NCBI GenBank assembly: GCA_015039365.1
Contig: WION01000381.1
Span: 1-50,190, forward strand
Direction of reading: 5' to 3'
DNA: 50,190 nt
DNA from: Amanita rubescens
Taxonomy: Eukaryota; Basidiomycota; Agaricomycetes; Agaricales; Amanitaceae
The position numbers and the translations under genes are program-made. The notes below the pieces were generated by a model, which ran no database searches, was not told the origin of the DNA, and worked only from the letters and a program-made list of their open reading frames with translations. Every line of letters begins with the position of its first letter. Position 1 is the stretch's first letter. Shown in pieces: positions 1-10,300 of this stretch.

Positions 1-39
1 TGAATTTTTCATCGTGTGACGCCATTGACTTTGGTTTAG

Positions 40-2177
40 GTCTTACGCCGTTCTCGATTGCTGTCGAGAGACGAAAGTGGGGTACAGCACGTTTGATTCT
101 CGCTATTGCTGTTGCTCAATACAAAGCCGATGAGAAAGAGGTTGTTTTCTCTGTCGATGGCATGGATATTGGTAAATCCGCCGGTTTCAGCGCATCGGCT
201 GTTCGTAACGTATGTTTTATAGATGACGATGGATCGGACAATGGATCCGATTGTTCTTATGGTTCAGATGCAACTGAGCAGAAGGGCAAGGAAAACTTAT
301 ACGTTGACGTCGCCAAACGGCCTTCCACCGTCAAGTGCGATGTAAACCCTGGTCTATTCTTTACGACACTTCGCCAATACGGTGATGTGTTGGCTGGTCG
401 CTATCGGCACGAAACTGTTTTCAACAAGGCCATTAGAGAAGATGACTTTGAGGCGTTTGTGAAATTATTCAATATGTCCACCAACCTTCCTATTCCCGAA
501 AACGTTTCCAACAATCTTATACCGTTGTTGCTATCATACGATCGGTCAGATATGCTGGACGAGCTTATCAGGCGCGCGGGCACAGGCATCGACCTTAAGA
601 CAGTGCGTCACGAAGCAGTGGATGCGATACCTGTGAACGACGAGAATAAGCTCTATCTTGGACTAAAAGTTCATGGGAAGAAGCGCGCTGATCTGGCGAG
701 AAAGAATGATCCAAACGCAAGGGTCGAGATACAGCAACCCCCGTTGCTGTGGAGAGCGTTGAAGGCCAACGCCGAAAAAATTGTAGATTACCTGGCCAGC
801 GAAAGGGTCTACTCTGCGTATCGCTCGTATGCCGCAAGCCACAGCGATGAGCGAGCCGAACGTTTGAGAAGCATAACAAATCTCAAGGAGCTTCTACCGC
901 AGTGGCTCGGATTTAGAACCAACTCCTTGGGAGAGTCGCCTCTCACTGCAGCAGTGTTGTCCGGGAAGGTGGGACCAATCCAAATTCTCTTCGCCAAGCA
1001 CAAGGATATGATGAAGGCTGCACTTCACGATAAGTATGTTTCCAACGATGTATTCGAATCCGGGCAATGCTGAACTGGCGAATCTTACAGGTACAAGATT
1101 GGTAATCTGAACATACTCCAAATTGCCATCAGAGCACGCGTCAAGGTGGATACGGAGCTATTGGATTTCCTGTTGGCGAAGAATATCTCCCCTCTGGAGA
1201 CTGATGTCATTGGGTGAATCTTCCTGTTCTTTCATCCATCGAATTAGCTAACGTGCAATAGCCAAAATCCTTATCACTCCTTCTGCAAACGCCACAAACA
1301 CCACCTTTTGGAACATCTACTCAATAAACTCCCGTCCGACATTAACGAAGCCCTCTTCAAACAACAAACCTACGGAAAGTTGAAAACTGTAGGCGTTTCT
1401 TATACATCATTAGAACGCGAGAAGTGATCGATAAATTTACAGCCGTTGCACCTCGCAGTCGAAGCACGTTCCATCAAGACAGTTGAACTGCTTCTTGCTC
1501 GCTCGCACGTTGCAAACACGATCCGTGACTCTGACGGATGTCTCCCGCTCCACATTGCAGTTCGCCGTGGTTTGTCGCGTATAGCAAGGATGTTGATCGA
1601 TTCGTCCCCCTCTACGCTGTTCATGGAAGATGGTGTTGGCTCTACTGCATTCGAATCAGCCACTTTTAATCTCTTCCGAGAAAAAATGAATCATTTCTCT
1701 CGCGGTACTCTTAACTTGGTTGCGATCTCTAATCCAACCACAGCTGATAAGGATCCAGAAAGGTTCGACTTGGCTCGTCTCGAAAAAGAACTACCTCAAT
1801 TGCGAGAGACCATTGATTTATTGCAAAAGGTCGGGAAACTTCGCAAGGATACCAAGTTACAGAAGGAGCTCCTTGGATTTGCTGAAAAGATGGAAGACCA
1901 TATACGAAGACTTCAGCAGGCACCTGTGGCTGTCGAGCGGGAGGAGGAGAACCTGATTGATGTTCAAGATCATAACGCGACGTACGACGTCATTAAGGGG
2001 GCTTTGAATCATGTCCAGGGCGAGCGCCGAATTGTGCACCTCTTGGACGTCCAGAAATCGGTCGACGGCAGTTTGACGCACATCTATCGTCCGAAGAATA
2101 AAACCGTTGAGGATGATATGCAAAAGGAAGAGAAGGAGACGGAGACCAGCTTTATCGCAAGGCACATAAGTTGTTGA
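40..2177 (+). CDS. Ankyrin-repeat giant protein, copy A, 3' part only
   Basis: This is the C-terminal part of the large ankyrin family whose complete member is at 28678-34574; the 5' part lies outside the window. The window opens inside an intron. Exons read 40-171, 223-1033, 1091-1213, 1262-1388 and 1443-2177, with splice sites at the same places as in copies B and C. The last exon carries clear ankyrin repeats (PLHLAVEARS, then DSDGCLPLHIAVRRG) followed by a charged helical tail. The sequence is nearly identical to copy B at 11079-13228, so this is a recent duplicate. No disruption is seen in the visible part. Function is unknown; ankyrin repeats usually bind proteins. Whether the missing 5' half is intact cannot be judged. 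Confidence 0.8.
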
Positions 2178-2204
2178 CGTTGCGTGTATAGAAATTAGCG
2201 TACC

Positions 2205-2580
2205 AAAATATATATGAGTCTGCTTTCTGCGTTATTCCGGTTAAGGGGGAGTTTGCGGGAATGATTCTTTACCGTGCGAGGGCATAACATAGTCAGACTC
2301 GGAAGTGAGTCAGATTTACTGCATCAGATTGACACCAAGATAAGATAGTAAGATAGATGGCACAGACGATGAAGTCGCGGAATTTGCCTAACAAGGTAGA
2401 AAACCCACGATCCCGTCGTGTGACCATCGGTTGTACAATTGATCCACCTGACAACACGGCTCTAATATGACTAGGTAGGTAGAATGTAGTCTCCCGTAGT
2501 CAGACCAATAAATTCGGTCTTTTTTGACGTGATGCACGACGACGGTAGAATGCAGCCACGCGTTCTTGAATATAAAAAAC
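2205..2580 (+). promoter_or_regulatory. Ankyrin-array spacer/promoter module S1
   Basis: This is the spacer after copy A. It starts with the shared 3' segment (TATATATGAGTCTG), then the conserved block AATTTGCCTAACAAGGTAGA at 2381-2400. An ACGCGT box lies at 2558-2563 and a TATA box (TATAAAA) at 2571-2577. The same order is found at 6989-7253 (before copy B) and 22888-23176 (before the gene at 23197). Here the next gene is not an ankyrin gene but an F-box gene. The first ACGCGT seen in the other modules, just after the conserved block, is missing here. Promoter function is inferred from conservation and the TATA box. Confidence 0.6.
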
Positions 2581-2740
2581 ATAAGGTGCGGAGGTTGGTC
2601 GGGTGATGGAAGATGGTGTACGGCCGCGCGAGTTTTAACGGCCTCCGGGCTTGGCGTCAGGGTTCACCGAGTACTCGAACCCCTGATCACTCAATCACAC
2701 GCCAGCTCTATCCCACCACCCATTCGACCGTCCTCGCTAG

Positions 2741-2789
2741 GTGAGTAGAGCAGCATCGGATGATATGTATACTCACGCACAATATCCAG
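2741..2789 (+). other. Probable 5'-UTR intron of the F-box gene
   Basis: A GTGAGT donor at 2741 and a CCAG acceptor ending at 2789 bound a 49-base segment just before the F-box start codon at 2802. Its length is typical of introns in this window. This is inference from the splice signals only. Confidence 0.4.
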
Positions 2790-2801
2790 TGATTTAGACT
2801 C

Positions 2802-4137
2802 ATGGATTCCTTACGGTTATCCAGGAGGGAAAAGTTGGCCCCCGTTAACGAAAGCGGTAGTATCGATGATCCCTTCAGACACTTGCCAAACGAGTTGCTC
2901 GGCCGCGTTTTTGTTCTATGTTGTGACTCCCCACTCCGGGTGCTCAACAGCCAACTCGAAGTTCCGCATCAACAAATTATCTCTCAAGTGTGTTCGAGGT
3001 GGCGCCAGGTCGCTTTAAGCATTGGTGCCCTATGGAGCAATGTTCACGTCGAAAAGTTTGATGCAAACGATCCGTCCTACCCGCGTAGCCTACGCGTGTA
3101 CCAGATGTGGGTCGATCGAGCTGGCGACTATCCATTGACTGTATCGATTTACTGTTATTCTTCGCATCCCGACTTTTACAAAGTCTTTCTGGACTTCATT
3201 GCTCCATTTCAGATTAAAAAGCTCGACATCGATTTGCCGTTCCATCGTTTGGTGGATTTACCGTCCTTGAACGTGGAAGAGTTTACGATTGCGGGGATCA
3301 ACTTCCTACGGAAGAACGAGGACCGAAAGGCATCTCAATTCATGGAAAAAACACGACGCATTTGTATTGGGAATGTTTTAACATCTTCGGAAGAGTGCGA
3401 GCCGAAGTTCAAAGAGTTGTTTTTGTCGTGGCACCAGTTGCGGTCTTTCGAGTGTGACTCTTACAGCGTGTCCCTTTCAACCTGGTTGAATGTCTTGGGC
3501 CAATCTGGGACGGTTCAGTATCTCGAATGGTGCCATTTGACCATAGCCAATGCAGGAAGTGGACCACTGGTTAGGGTTTGTATGCCCAATCTGCACTTTC
3601 TCAGCTTGAAACTGGTAGATGTGCAACCAGATGTCGTCATTCCTCTAATTGCGGTTCCCAATATCACCACCCTCGAAATCTCTTTCCAGGATGATTGGGA
3701 GTCTTCCGATCCATATAATGTTATAAAACGGCACTACAATTTACGTCAATTGCATCAAATCCGGTTTCGGGGCCCGGGATTTCCCCTCCTGCATTGGACA
3801 GATTCTGGCAGACGCGCCTATGATCCATACATTGGTCCTACAGTGCAAGCCTATATTGGATACCCAAGATCGGGAGGGTATTGCTAGCGGGCGGTTAGGA
3901 CGTTGCCTTACGACACTGCGTGTCAATCGTTGCAGCAACTTAGAAGAATGGCTTGATATGATCGAGACTCGACAAAGGAATGTGAAATCGGCAGTCATGA
4001 AAGCGTCGAACTGGCAAGAAATGTTTACGGGGATAAAATCGGTTGAAGTATTGTTAGTGCCATACAGTGCTACTAGGGACTATAAGGAAAGAGTGGCTAC
4101 TCTGAAGTCACTTGGTACCACTCTCAAATTCGTTTGA
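2802..4137 (+). pseudogene. F-box protein gene, frameshifted near 3798
   Basis: An F-box-like domain is clear near the N-terminus (LPNELLGRVF, then ISQVCSRWRQVALS and LWSNV). It is followed by a leucine-rich region like that of the paralogues at 17794-19275 and 20193-21665. F-box proteins are substrate adaptors of SCF ubiquitin ligases. The frame from 2802 stops at 3887. The expected C-terminus (ILADAPMIHTLVLQ, then LGRCLTTLRVNRC and the final KERVATLKSLGTTLKFV) is in another frame, ending at 4137. Removing one base around 3797-3801 would join the frames, and the paralogues show the joined arrangement (LLRDAP). There are no coding introns, as in the paralogues. It is probably a decayed gene, though a base-call error is possible. 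It lies directly downstream of ankyrin spacer S1. Confidence 0.75.
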
Positions 4138-4351
4138 GAGAAAAAAGGGAATGAGAGTAGAATGCCGCGAGATGAAATGCGGAAATCTGCTCGTAGCGTT
4201 TACCTGACTACGTATGTTATTTTTGGAAATACGCAAGCCTAATAGCACGTGCGTTCAGGGATCCCTTCCTGAGCGCGTTCAGACGCCATGTTGCCAAGTG
4301 CCGGTCGTGAGAAGTTTATCTGTCCCCAATTTCTTCAGGTGCATTCCTGAC

Positions 4352-4935
4352 ATGCGCCTGTCGTATCTGCACGCCTGGCTGGCGCTTGGAATCCCTCAAA
4401 CTTCACCAATTCCGTTCCGGGCGCACTAGCGCTTTCACGTAAGCATTGTCGCCAATACATCCCCCTTCGACCTATGGTATGATATTTAACAATGATTGGA
4501 CACATGATCCTGTTCTGAAATCGACATTCCCGGCCGACCTGACGGATCCCAACACGATTCCAACTGAGAACCATGATCCGGTTTACTACCCCGAACCCAA
4601 GGAGCATTTGACTCAACAGCAGGCCCAAGCCGTGATTCAAGAAGGCATCGCGAACGTGGCCAAGGTGCTCCAAGCAAATGACGGTTCTAGCACCTGTACC
4701 CAGTGTCAAAACGCCTTGGCCGCAGCTCAACTGGCCGTTCAGTCGGCGCCGTCGTTGGTTCCGGATGCCATGGTTTCCCTATGCAAATCTGCCCAGTTCG
4801 CCTCTAATACGTCTTGCGAAAACGACTTCAACGCGACCAACTTTAGAGCTGTTTGGACGACCGTACTCTACTTTGCTGGCTTAGATGGGCAATATATCTG
4901 TCGTGCCATCGGCAGCATCTGCCCGGAGCCGCAGA
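4352..4935 (+). pseudogene. Acid sphingomyelinase-like gene, N-terminal fragment
   Basis: An open stretch with an ATG at 4479 carries a saposin-B-like module: six cysteines in the order CTQC, SLC, SC, YIC, SIC (about 4692-4930), with ANVAKVLQAND before it and FAGLDGQYICRAIGSICPEP at the end. This resembles the N-terminal saposin domain of fungal sphingomyelin phosphodiesterases. The metallophosphoesterase catalytic domain that should follow is absent; the frame runs into a G-rich minisatellite and stops at 4982. A short leader at 4352-4429 (start MRLSYLHAWLALG) could be the former signal peptide, but I cannot join it cleanly. It is judged a truncated remnant without catalytic capacity. Confidence 0.6.
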
Positions 4936-5040
4936 GGCTGGGGCGCGCAAATAAGGGTGCAGAGGTAAGAGCGCGGGGGTAAGAGCGCGGAGGGAAGGGT
5001 GCAGGGGTAAGGGCACGGAGGTAAGAGCGTGGCATGGTAG
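4936..5040 (+). repeat. G-rich minisatellite, about 15-base units
   Basis: There are several imperfect direct copies of a unit like GGTAAGAGCGCGGAG, with variants GGGTGCAGAGGTAAG and GGGCACGGAGGTAAG. The array starts exactly where the sphingomyelinase fragment loses homology, so it may mark the breakpoint. Confidence 0.7.
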
Positions 5041-6114
5041 GGGAGAGGTGGGGATGACGTATGAGGTGCGAGGTGGGAAAGGCAGTGCGAGGTGGGTAGG
5101 ATGTGCGTTACTGACGATTAGGCTGATGTGTTCGTTGATATCAGGAAAGTTGCCGAGGGGAAAGGTTTCAGATGGGATTGGGGTAGGAGGAAGTTAAGTT
5201 GTATTTGGCGAGGAGAGTCCCGCAAGATTTCGTCGTGAGATGAAAGGCATCCTCTCGGGCAAGAAGTCGAAGTAAGGTTTGTCAGTTCTGCGGAGACGGT
5301 TGTCTTGTCCATGGTTATGATGATTCAGCTTCGGTGGATGGATGGAAGTGAGGTACCCATCCTCTGCCTTGCAGAACAGGGCTTTGCCGTCGTCGAATGA
5401 AGGGGATTGACAAGTGTTAAAGGGTGCCCTTTCTTGGCGCAAACGGCGCACGCGGCAGTCAAAGGATCGTCGCCATGACGGTTGTGAAAGGGCCGAGATG
5501 CGGAAGATTGGCCAGAGAAGGGTTTCAGGAAATCTGGAGGATTGGGACGAGTGTTTGAAGTATTTTATTTCGATTTCCCGAATCGCTTTGTAGTGTTTTG
5601 AATTCAAATGGGTCCGAGGGTGGTCTTCATGAATTTGTAGGTCGACGGGATTGATAGCCTCGAAGTTCTCCTCCGAATCCTCGCGCCCATCCAGGTAGGA
5701 GAAACGGTCGGATCAGTGCTTGTGCCAGGAGGTCCGGCCTACCTCGTTACAGAAGCGCATATATAATTACTGGCTGCCTGAGTTCGCTTCATGTGGGTTA
5801 GATCCTTCTCAGAACGGTACAAACATTTGGGACTGGGAGGTGTCAGGAGTTCTGACAGCTATGCTGGAGCGGTCCGTGAAAAGGAGCTTCTTAAATGAGA
5901 GGGAACCCAGTTTCGGACGCATATAGGTCAAGGTGGTAGACGCTGAAGCCGGGATTTGTGGCTGAGATTCGGCCGGAGTGATCATCTTTTTCTGTTGAGA
6001 AAATGTTGGCGACGACGAGATGGAGGAGTGAAAGGAAAGACGCGTCGCGAGCGCTTATCCTTAGATAATCCGGCTAGCCGGTTATCTTGATCCGACCAAT
6101 GCGAACAACTTGGC
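5041..6114. other. Intergenic region without a recognisable gene
   Basis: The G-rich tract continues to about 5100. A 137-codon open frame on the minus strand (5194-5607) and a 68-codon one on the plus strand (5720-5926) match nothing I recognise and lack gene context. One ACGCGT box lies at 6040-6045, upstream of ankyrin stub F. Confidence 0.4.
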
Positions 6115-6390
6115 GTTCATAAAAAGGCACAGGTAAGCGTTAGCTCTTGAAGCTTGAAGCTCAAGCGTTCTTTGCGTTGTTGCCAACAGCCCCCAGTGTC
6201 AACCTCCATGACGTCCTGCAGCCTTCCTTGGACGATGAAATGGAGTTGCGTCGTTTGCTGGCGGCTGATCGATCCAACGCTAGACTCGTCGGCCCTCGTC
6301 GACGTGTCACGTCTTTGAAGCGCCTTCTGACATCAGGACAACCTGCGCTCGCGTCGTCAAAAAACCTCAACGCGAAATACATGGATCCCG
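6115..6390 (+). pseudogene. Ankyrin-family N-terminal stub, copy F
   Basis: The stub begins with the family promoter end (CATAAAAAGGCACAGGTAAG at 6118-6137). It then reads EAQAFFALLPTAPSVNLHDV, LQPSLDDEMELRRLLAADRS and, with a shift, KNLNAKY, matching residues about 7-92 of copy C. Similarity stops abruptly near 6390, before the NTase-like signature. It is read as a remnant of one array unit. Confidence 0.75.
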
Positions 6391-6984
6391 GGCGGCATAG
6401 CAGGTGGGCGAAAGCGTTAGAAGTAAGGGAGAGTTTGTGAGGACAGCGGAAGGAACTTGGCAGACTGCCAAGGCTTCAGGATCGAGAAACGTTGCGACTG
6501 TGCAGCCTTCGTCGCATGAAGTCTGTTGAGGCGGGAACGGAAGGCGAGTTGGTGGATGTGGGGGACGGTTCAGATGGTTTGCAGGGTCAGGGTGTACCTG
6601 GACTGGTCATGAGAGCAGCTCGGGGGCTGTGGAACAACCCATCATGGATTCTTTGCAGAATCTGGGAAGGATCCTGATAATGCGTTCAACGCCATCTGAT
6701 TCGGGCAGGTCCATCCTCGGCGACTTCGTCTTTACAAAATGGTACTTAAGTGAGGGTTATTTCTGCTCCGCGCGCAATAGCTGATGTTTTTTTTTGGGGG
6801 GGTGGTCTAGGGTTAAACGTGTATGATACATCTCGAAGTCATATCTCAAGTTCCCAAACGTGATGTTGGTTTTATGTATCCTTACGGCGTATTGCGGTGG
6901 GAATAGGGTTGATAAGAATCTGTAAAGTTTATAATTGAGTCACGATAAGCGGCACGGCTTGTCGAGTCACAAACGACGATGAGC
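6391..6984. other. Unassigned sequence between stub F and copy B
   Basis: Open stretches at 6391-6677 show no family I recognise and may be the scar of another truncated gene. A run of T and then G lies at 6787-6802. From about 6985 the ankyrin spacer module starts. Confidence 0.35.
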
Positions 6985-7260
6985 GCCAAATTTGCCTAAT
7001 AAAGTAGAAAACGCGTCGCGTCGGGCTCACAGCCCGCCGTAGTGACCACCGGTTACATAGGTAATTACTAATCAATATGTTGTCGTTGAAACGTTGACAA
7101 CCTAACTCAAATATATGACAGTAACTATGACTAGGTATAATGCGGCCACGCGTTCTATGCCATTCTCTGAAGATGTCTTGTCATTGTCGTTGACAACCTG
7201 ACTCAGATATGACAGTAACTATGATCAGGCCAATCATTCTCTGAATATAAAAAGACACAG
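6985..7260 (+). promoter_or_regulatory. Ankyrin-array promoter module S2 with internal duplication
   Basis: The conserved block AATTTGCCTAATAAAGTAGA lies at 6989-7008, followed by ACGCGT at 7011-7016. A second ACGCGT is at 7148-7153 and TATAAAAA at 7246-7253, 58 bases before the ATG of copy B. Unlike the other modules, the part between 7081 and 7248 is duplicated: TTGACAACCT and TATGACAGTAACTATGA occur in both halves. Confidence 0.6.
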
Positions 7261-7310
7261 GTACTCGTTAGCTCCCTCAATTCTTTGTCTATTCACTAAC
7301 TACTTTCTCG

Positions 7311-10300
7311 ATGATTCAAACAGCCGAAGCTCAAGCGTTCTTGCATCGCATTGCGTCGTTGCCGAGGGGACCCTGGTGTCAACCTCGACGAGGTCTTGCA
7401 GCCTTCTTTGGACGATGAAACAGGAGTTGCGTCGCTTGCTGGCAACCGACCGATCCAACACCAGATTATCCAACCCTTACGTCGGCCTCGTCAACATCTT
7501 TGAAGCGCCTTCTGATATCAGGACAACCCGCGCCCGTGTCGTCAAAGATGATCAGGACCTCAACGCGAAATACATTATGCCCGTTCCTGAAGACTAAGAG
7601 AAAAAAGGAAGGCGAGCCGTGTATGGTCTCGGACTTGGACGAATTCAAGAAGAATTGGAGCATTTTCTCGGAGGGATCGTTGTCGCAACTCAAGGATTGG
7701 AGCAACGTCATCGCGGCTGGTGGATCGGTTTTGGCTTGCTTAGCTCCGCTTTCGGATGCGGATAAGGCGTCGAAGAGGGCAATCAGGAAATATTATCATT
7801 CGGCTGCCTACCCGACTTCAGATGTGGACCTTTTTTTGTGGGGCTTGACTCCCGAACAGGTTAGTAGTTCATATCCTTGCTTGTGGACCGCTGAGATTGA
7901 CGTATTGGATATACATAGGCAGAGAAGAAGATAGTTACTATTTACGAGGCTGTTCGTGATTCTGTCCCCTGGGATGTTACATGTGTTCGAACAAAGAATG
8001 CAATATCAATCCACTGTAAGCTATCTTCCTTGTCTTTCGCTTCAGGTAACTGATAACGCATCGTAGCCCAATATCCCTACCGCTCTGTACAAATCGTTCT
8101 CCGCCTCTATCATTCCCCTGCTGAAATCCTCGCGGGTTTCGATATCGACGCTCCGTGTTGTGCCTACGATGGTACACGTGTATGGGCAAACCCAAGAGCT
8201 ATCGTCGCCATGATGCGTCAATGCAATACTACCGACGTTACCCGTAGATCTCCGTCCTACGAAGTCCGATTGTCAAAGTATGCTAGGCGCGGTTTCGAAG
8301 TCTACGTCCCGAGCCTCGCTAGAGCTAACGTCGACCCTACTGTAAGTATTGTCTCTTATCCTTTGGGACCTTCTGAGCTGACGGTTTGAAGATATTTGAA
8401 CGTTCGATTGTGAGGGTAGAAGGATTGGCAAGGCTCTTGGTGCTTGAGAGATTGGCTACGTTTGATGAACGCCAGTCGTTCCTGCAGGCTCGTCGTGAGC
8501 TTCGCGGACGTCCGGGTGCCCCCCGGAGATCTAGGAAAATGAAGCGCAAGTTCAAGAACGACCTCAAGTCTCTCGGTGAACTCGAAGAGCTTGAAATGAA
8601 TGATTACGACGTTGGTTCTTTGCATATACCCTATGGTCCCGGATGGGACGCTCGTAGAATCGATAAATTGATCTACCAAACAGTACGTCGGTCATTGCTC
8701 TTCTATCCATTCTTTCTGATTTTATTGCAGGATTTGGGCATGAATTGTATGCTTCCATTCTCCGGAATTGTTGTCATCCTAATTCTTATCGCAAGCTACA
8801 TTCAATCTCAAGAACAAAGGAAGAAGATTGCACCGCCATCCCGCTTTCTTCGGCACTATTGAAGAATGCATGGAAGATTGTTGCGAAGTAAGTCAAGCCG
8901 AGCCTCGATGTTAACATGCTAATAGTTGTTGTAACAGTGTTGTTCTGAACCAATCGACGACGCAGAGCGTGAATTGCAAACCAAGGAGGACGAGGTTTAC
9001 ATACATGGCCGTATTGCGTCCGTGTTCTTTTCATGACCCGCTTTGTGTCTACTTATATCACCCTAGCTTTATGCAAGAAAATCCAGGTCGTCAGATCATT
9101 ACGGGCAGTTTTAACCCCATTGATGTGGGAGAATGGAGCGCTCAAGTTTACATTGGACCAACCGAGCGTCTCTTTGCCGCGATCGCTGCTCATGACAGGT
9201 CTACCGTTGTCGATATGATTAAAGAAGGCGTGGATGTCAACCGCCGAGATCATGTCGGACGTTCACCACTCCATTTCGCCATCTTTTGCAATGCAACGGA
9301 GATCGCTTGCGATGTTGTGGATGCTGGTGCTAGGATGACAGCTCGACTCGTCGACGGACGGACGTCGTTGCATCTCGCAATCCAGCACGATCAAGTGACG
9401 ATTGTCCGTAAATTATTAGAAAGGAGTGCACAGAATCAAGAAGCGAACGAACGCGGGGACCAAAGGAAAACATGATGATGAGAAGGAGAAGAAGGAGCGA
9501 GAACGTCCCTCGTCCGAGGACTGATTGGAGTTCTGAAGATGACGCAGTAATGGATATTGACGAAGAAGAAGAAGAAGACGAGGAGGACGAGGAGGATATG
9601 GACGAAGATGAGGATGACGAAGACGAAGATGAAGATGACAACAAGTCTCCTTCAAAAGCGAAAGAAGAAAAGCAAGAAGCACCCACCAGTGATGAAATCC
9701 CAGACGATAATACCATCGAACCTGATGTATTTGATCTCAACGCCGCTGATTGGGATTTCGGCTTGACCCCCTTGGCATACGCTGTCATCTTCGCCTCGGT
9801 TTCTATCCTCGAAGATCTCATTGCGGCTAGTGTCGACGTCAAGGCGTCGACTCAGAGTAGTTCTTTGGGTGTTCATCCATTGGCGTTGACAATGCTCAGG
9901 CCAGACGAAGACGAAGCTTGTGTGATTGCAGAAAGATTGATTCTGGGCGGCGCAACTTCTTCCCCTGCCGATGGTCAATTCCGCACCATCTTTTACCGCG
10001 TCGTTGCTGCGAAGAAAGCTAAACTTGCCTCAACTATCATGAGGTGTGATCCTAACGCAAACGTCGTCATCAATTTTCCATGCATCGCATGGTCCAAAGT
10101 CATATTCCCCCTTGTCGTTGCCATCCATGAGCGGGATTATTCGATGACGGCCGCGCTTCTTGCATACGGTGCCAGGCTCGAACCTCTCGAAGAGGATATC
10201 ACTAAGGCCATCGCAACGAGGTTTGTCACATATAGTTCTAGAATCATTTATAGTCTGATAAATGCGTTATTACAGGCCTATAAAAGACACTCGCTATCTA

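Noticed and set aside
5194..5607. 137-codon minus-strand open frame
   Set aside because: No family, no supporting introns or neighbours, and a shifted frame in the same region looks equally plausible; probably chance.
5720..5926. 68-codon plus-strand open frame
   Set aside because: No domain and no ATG context linking it to a gene.
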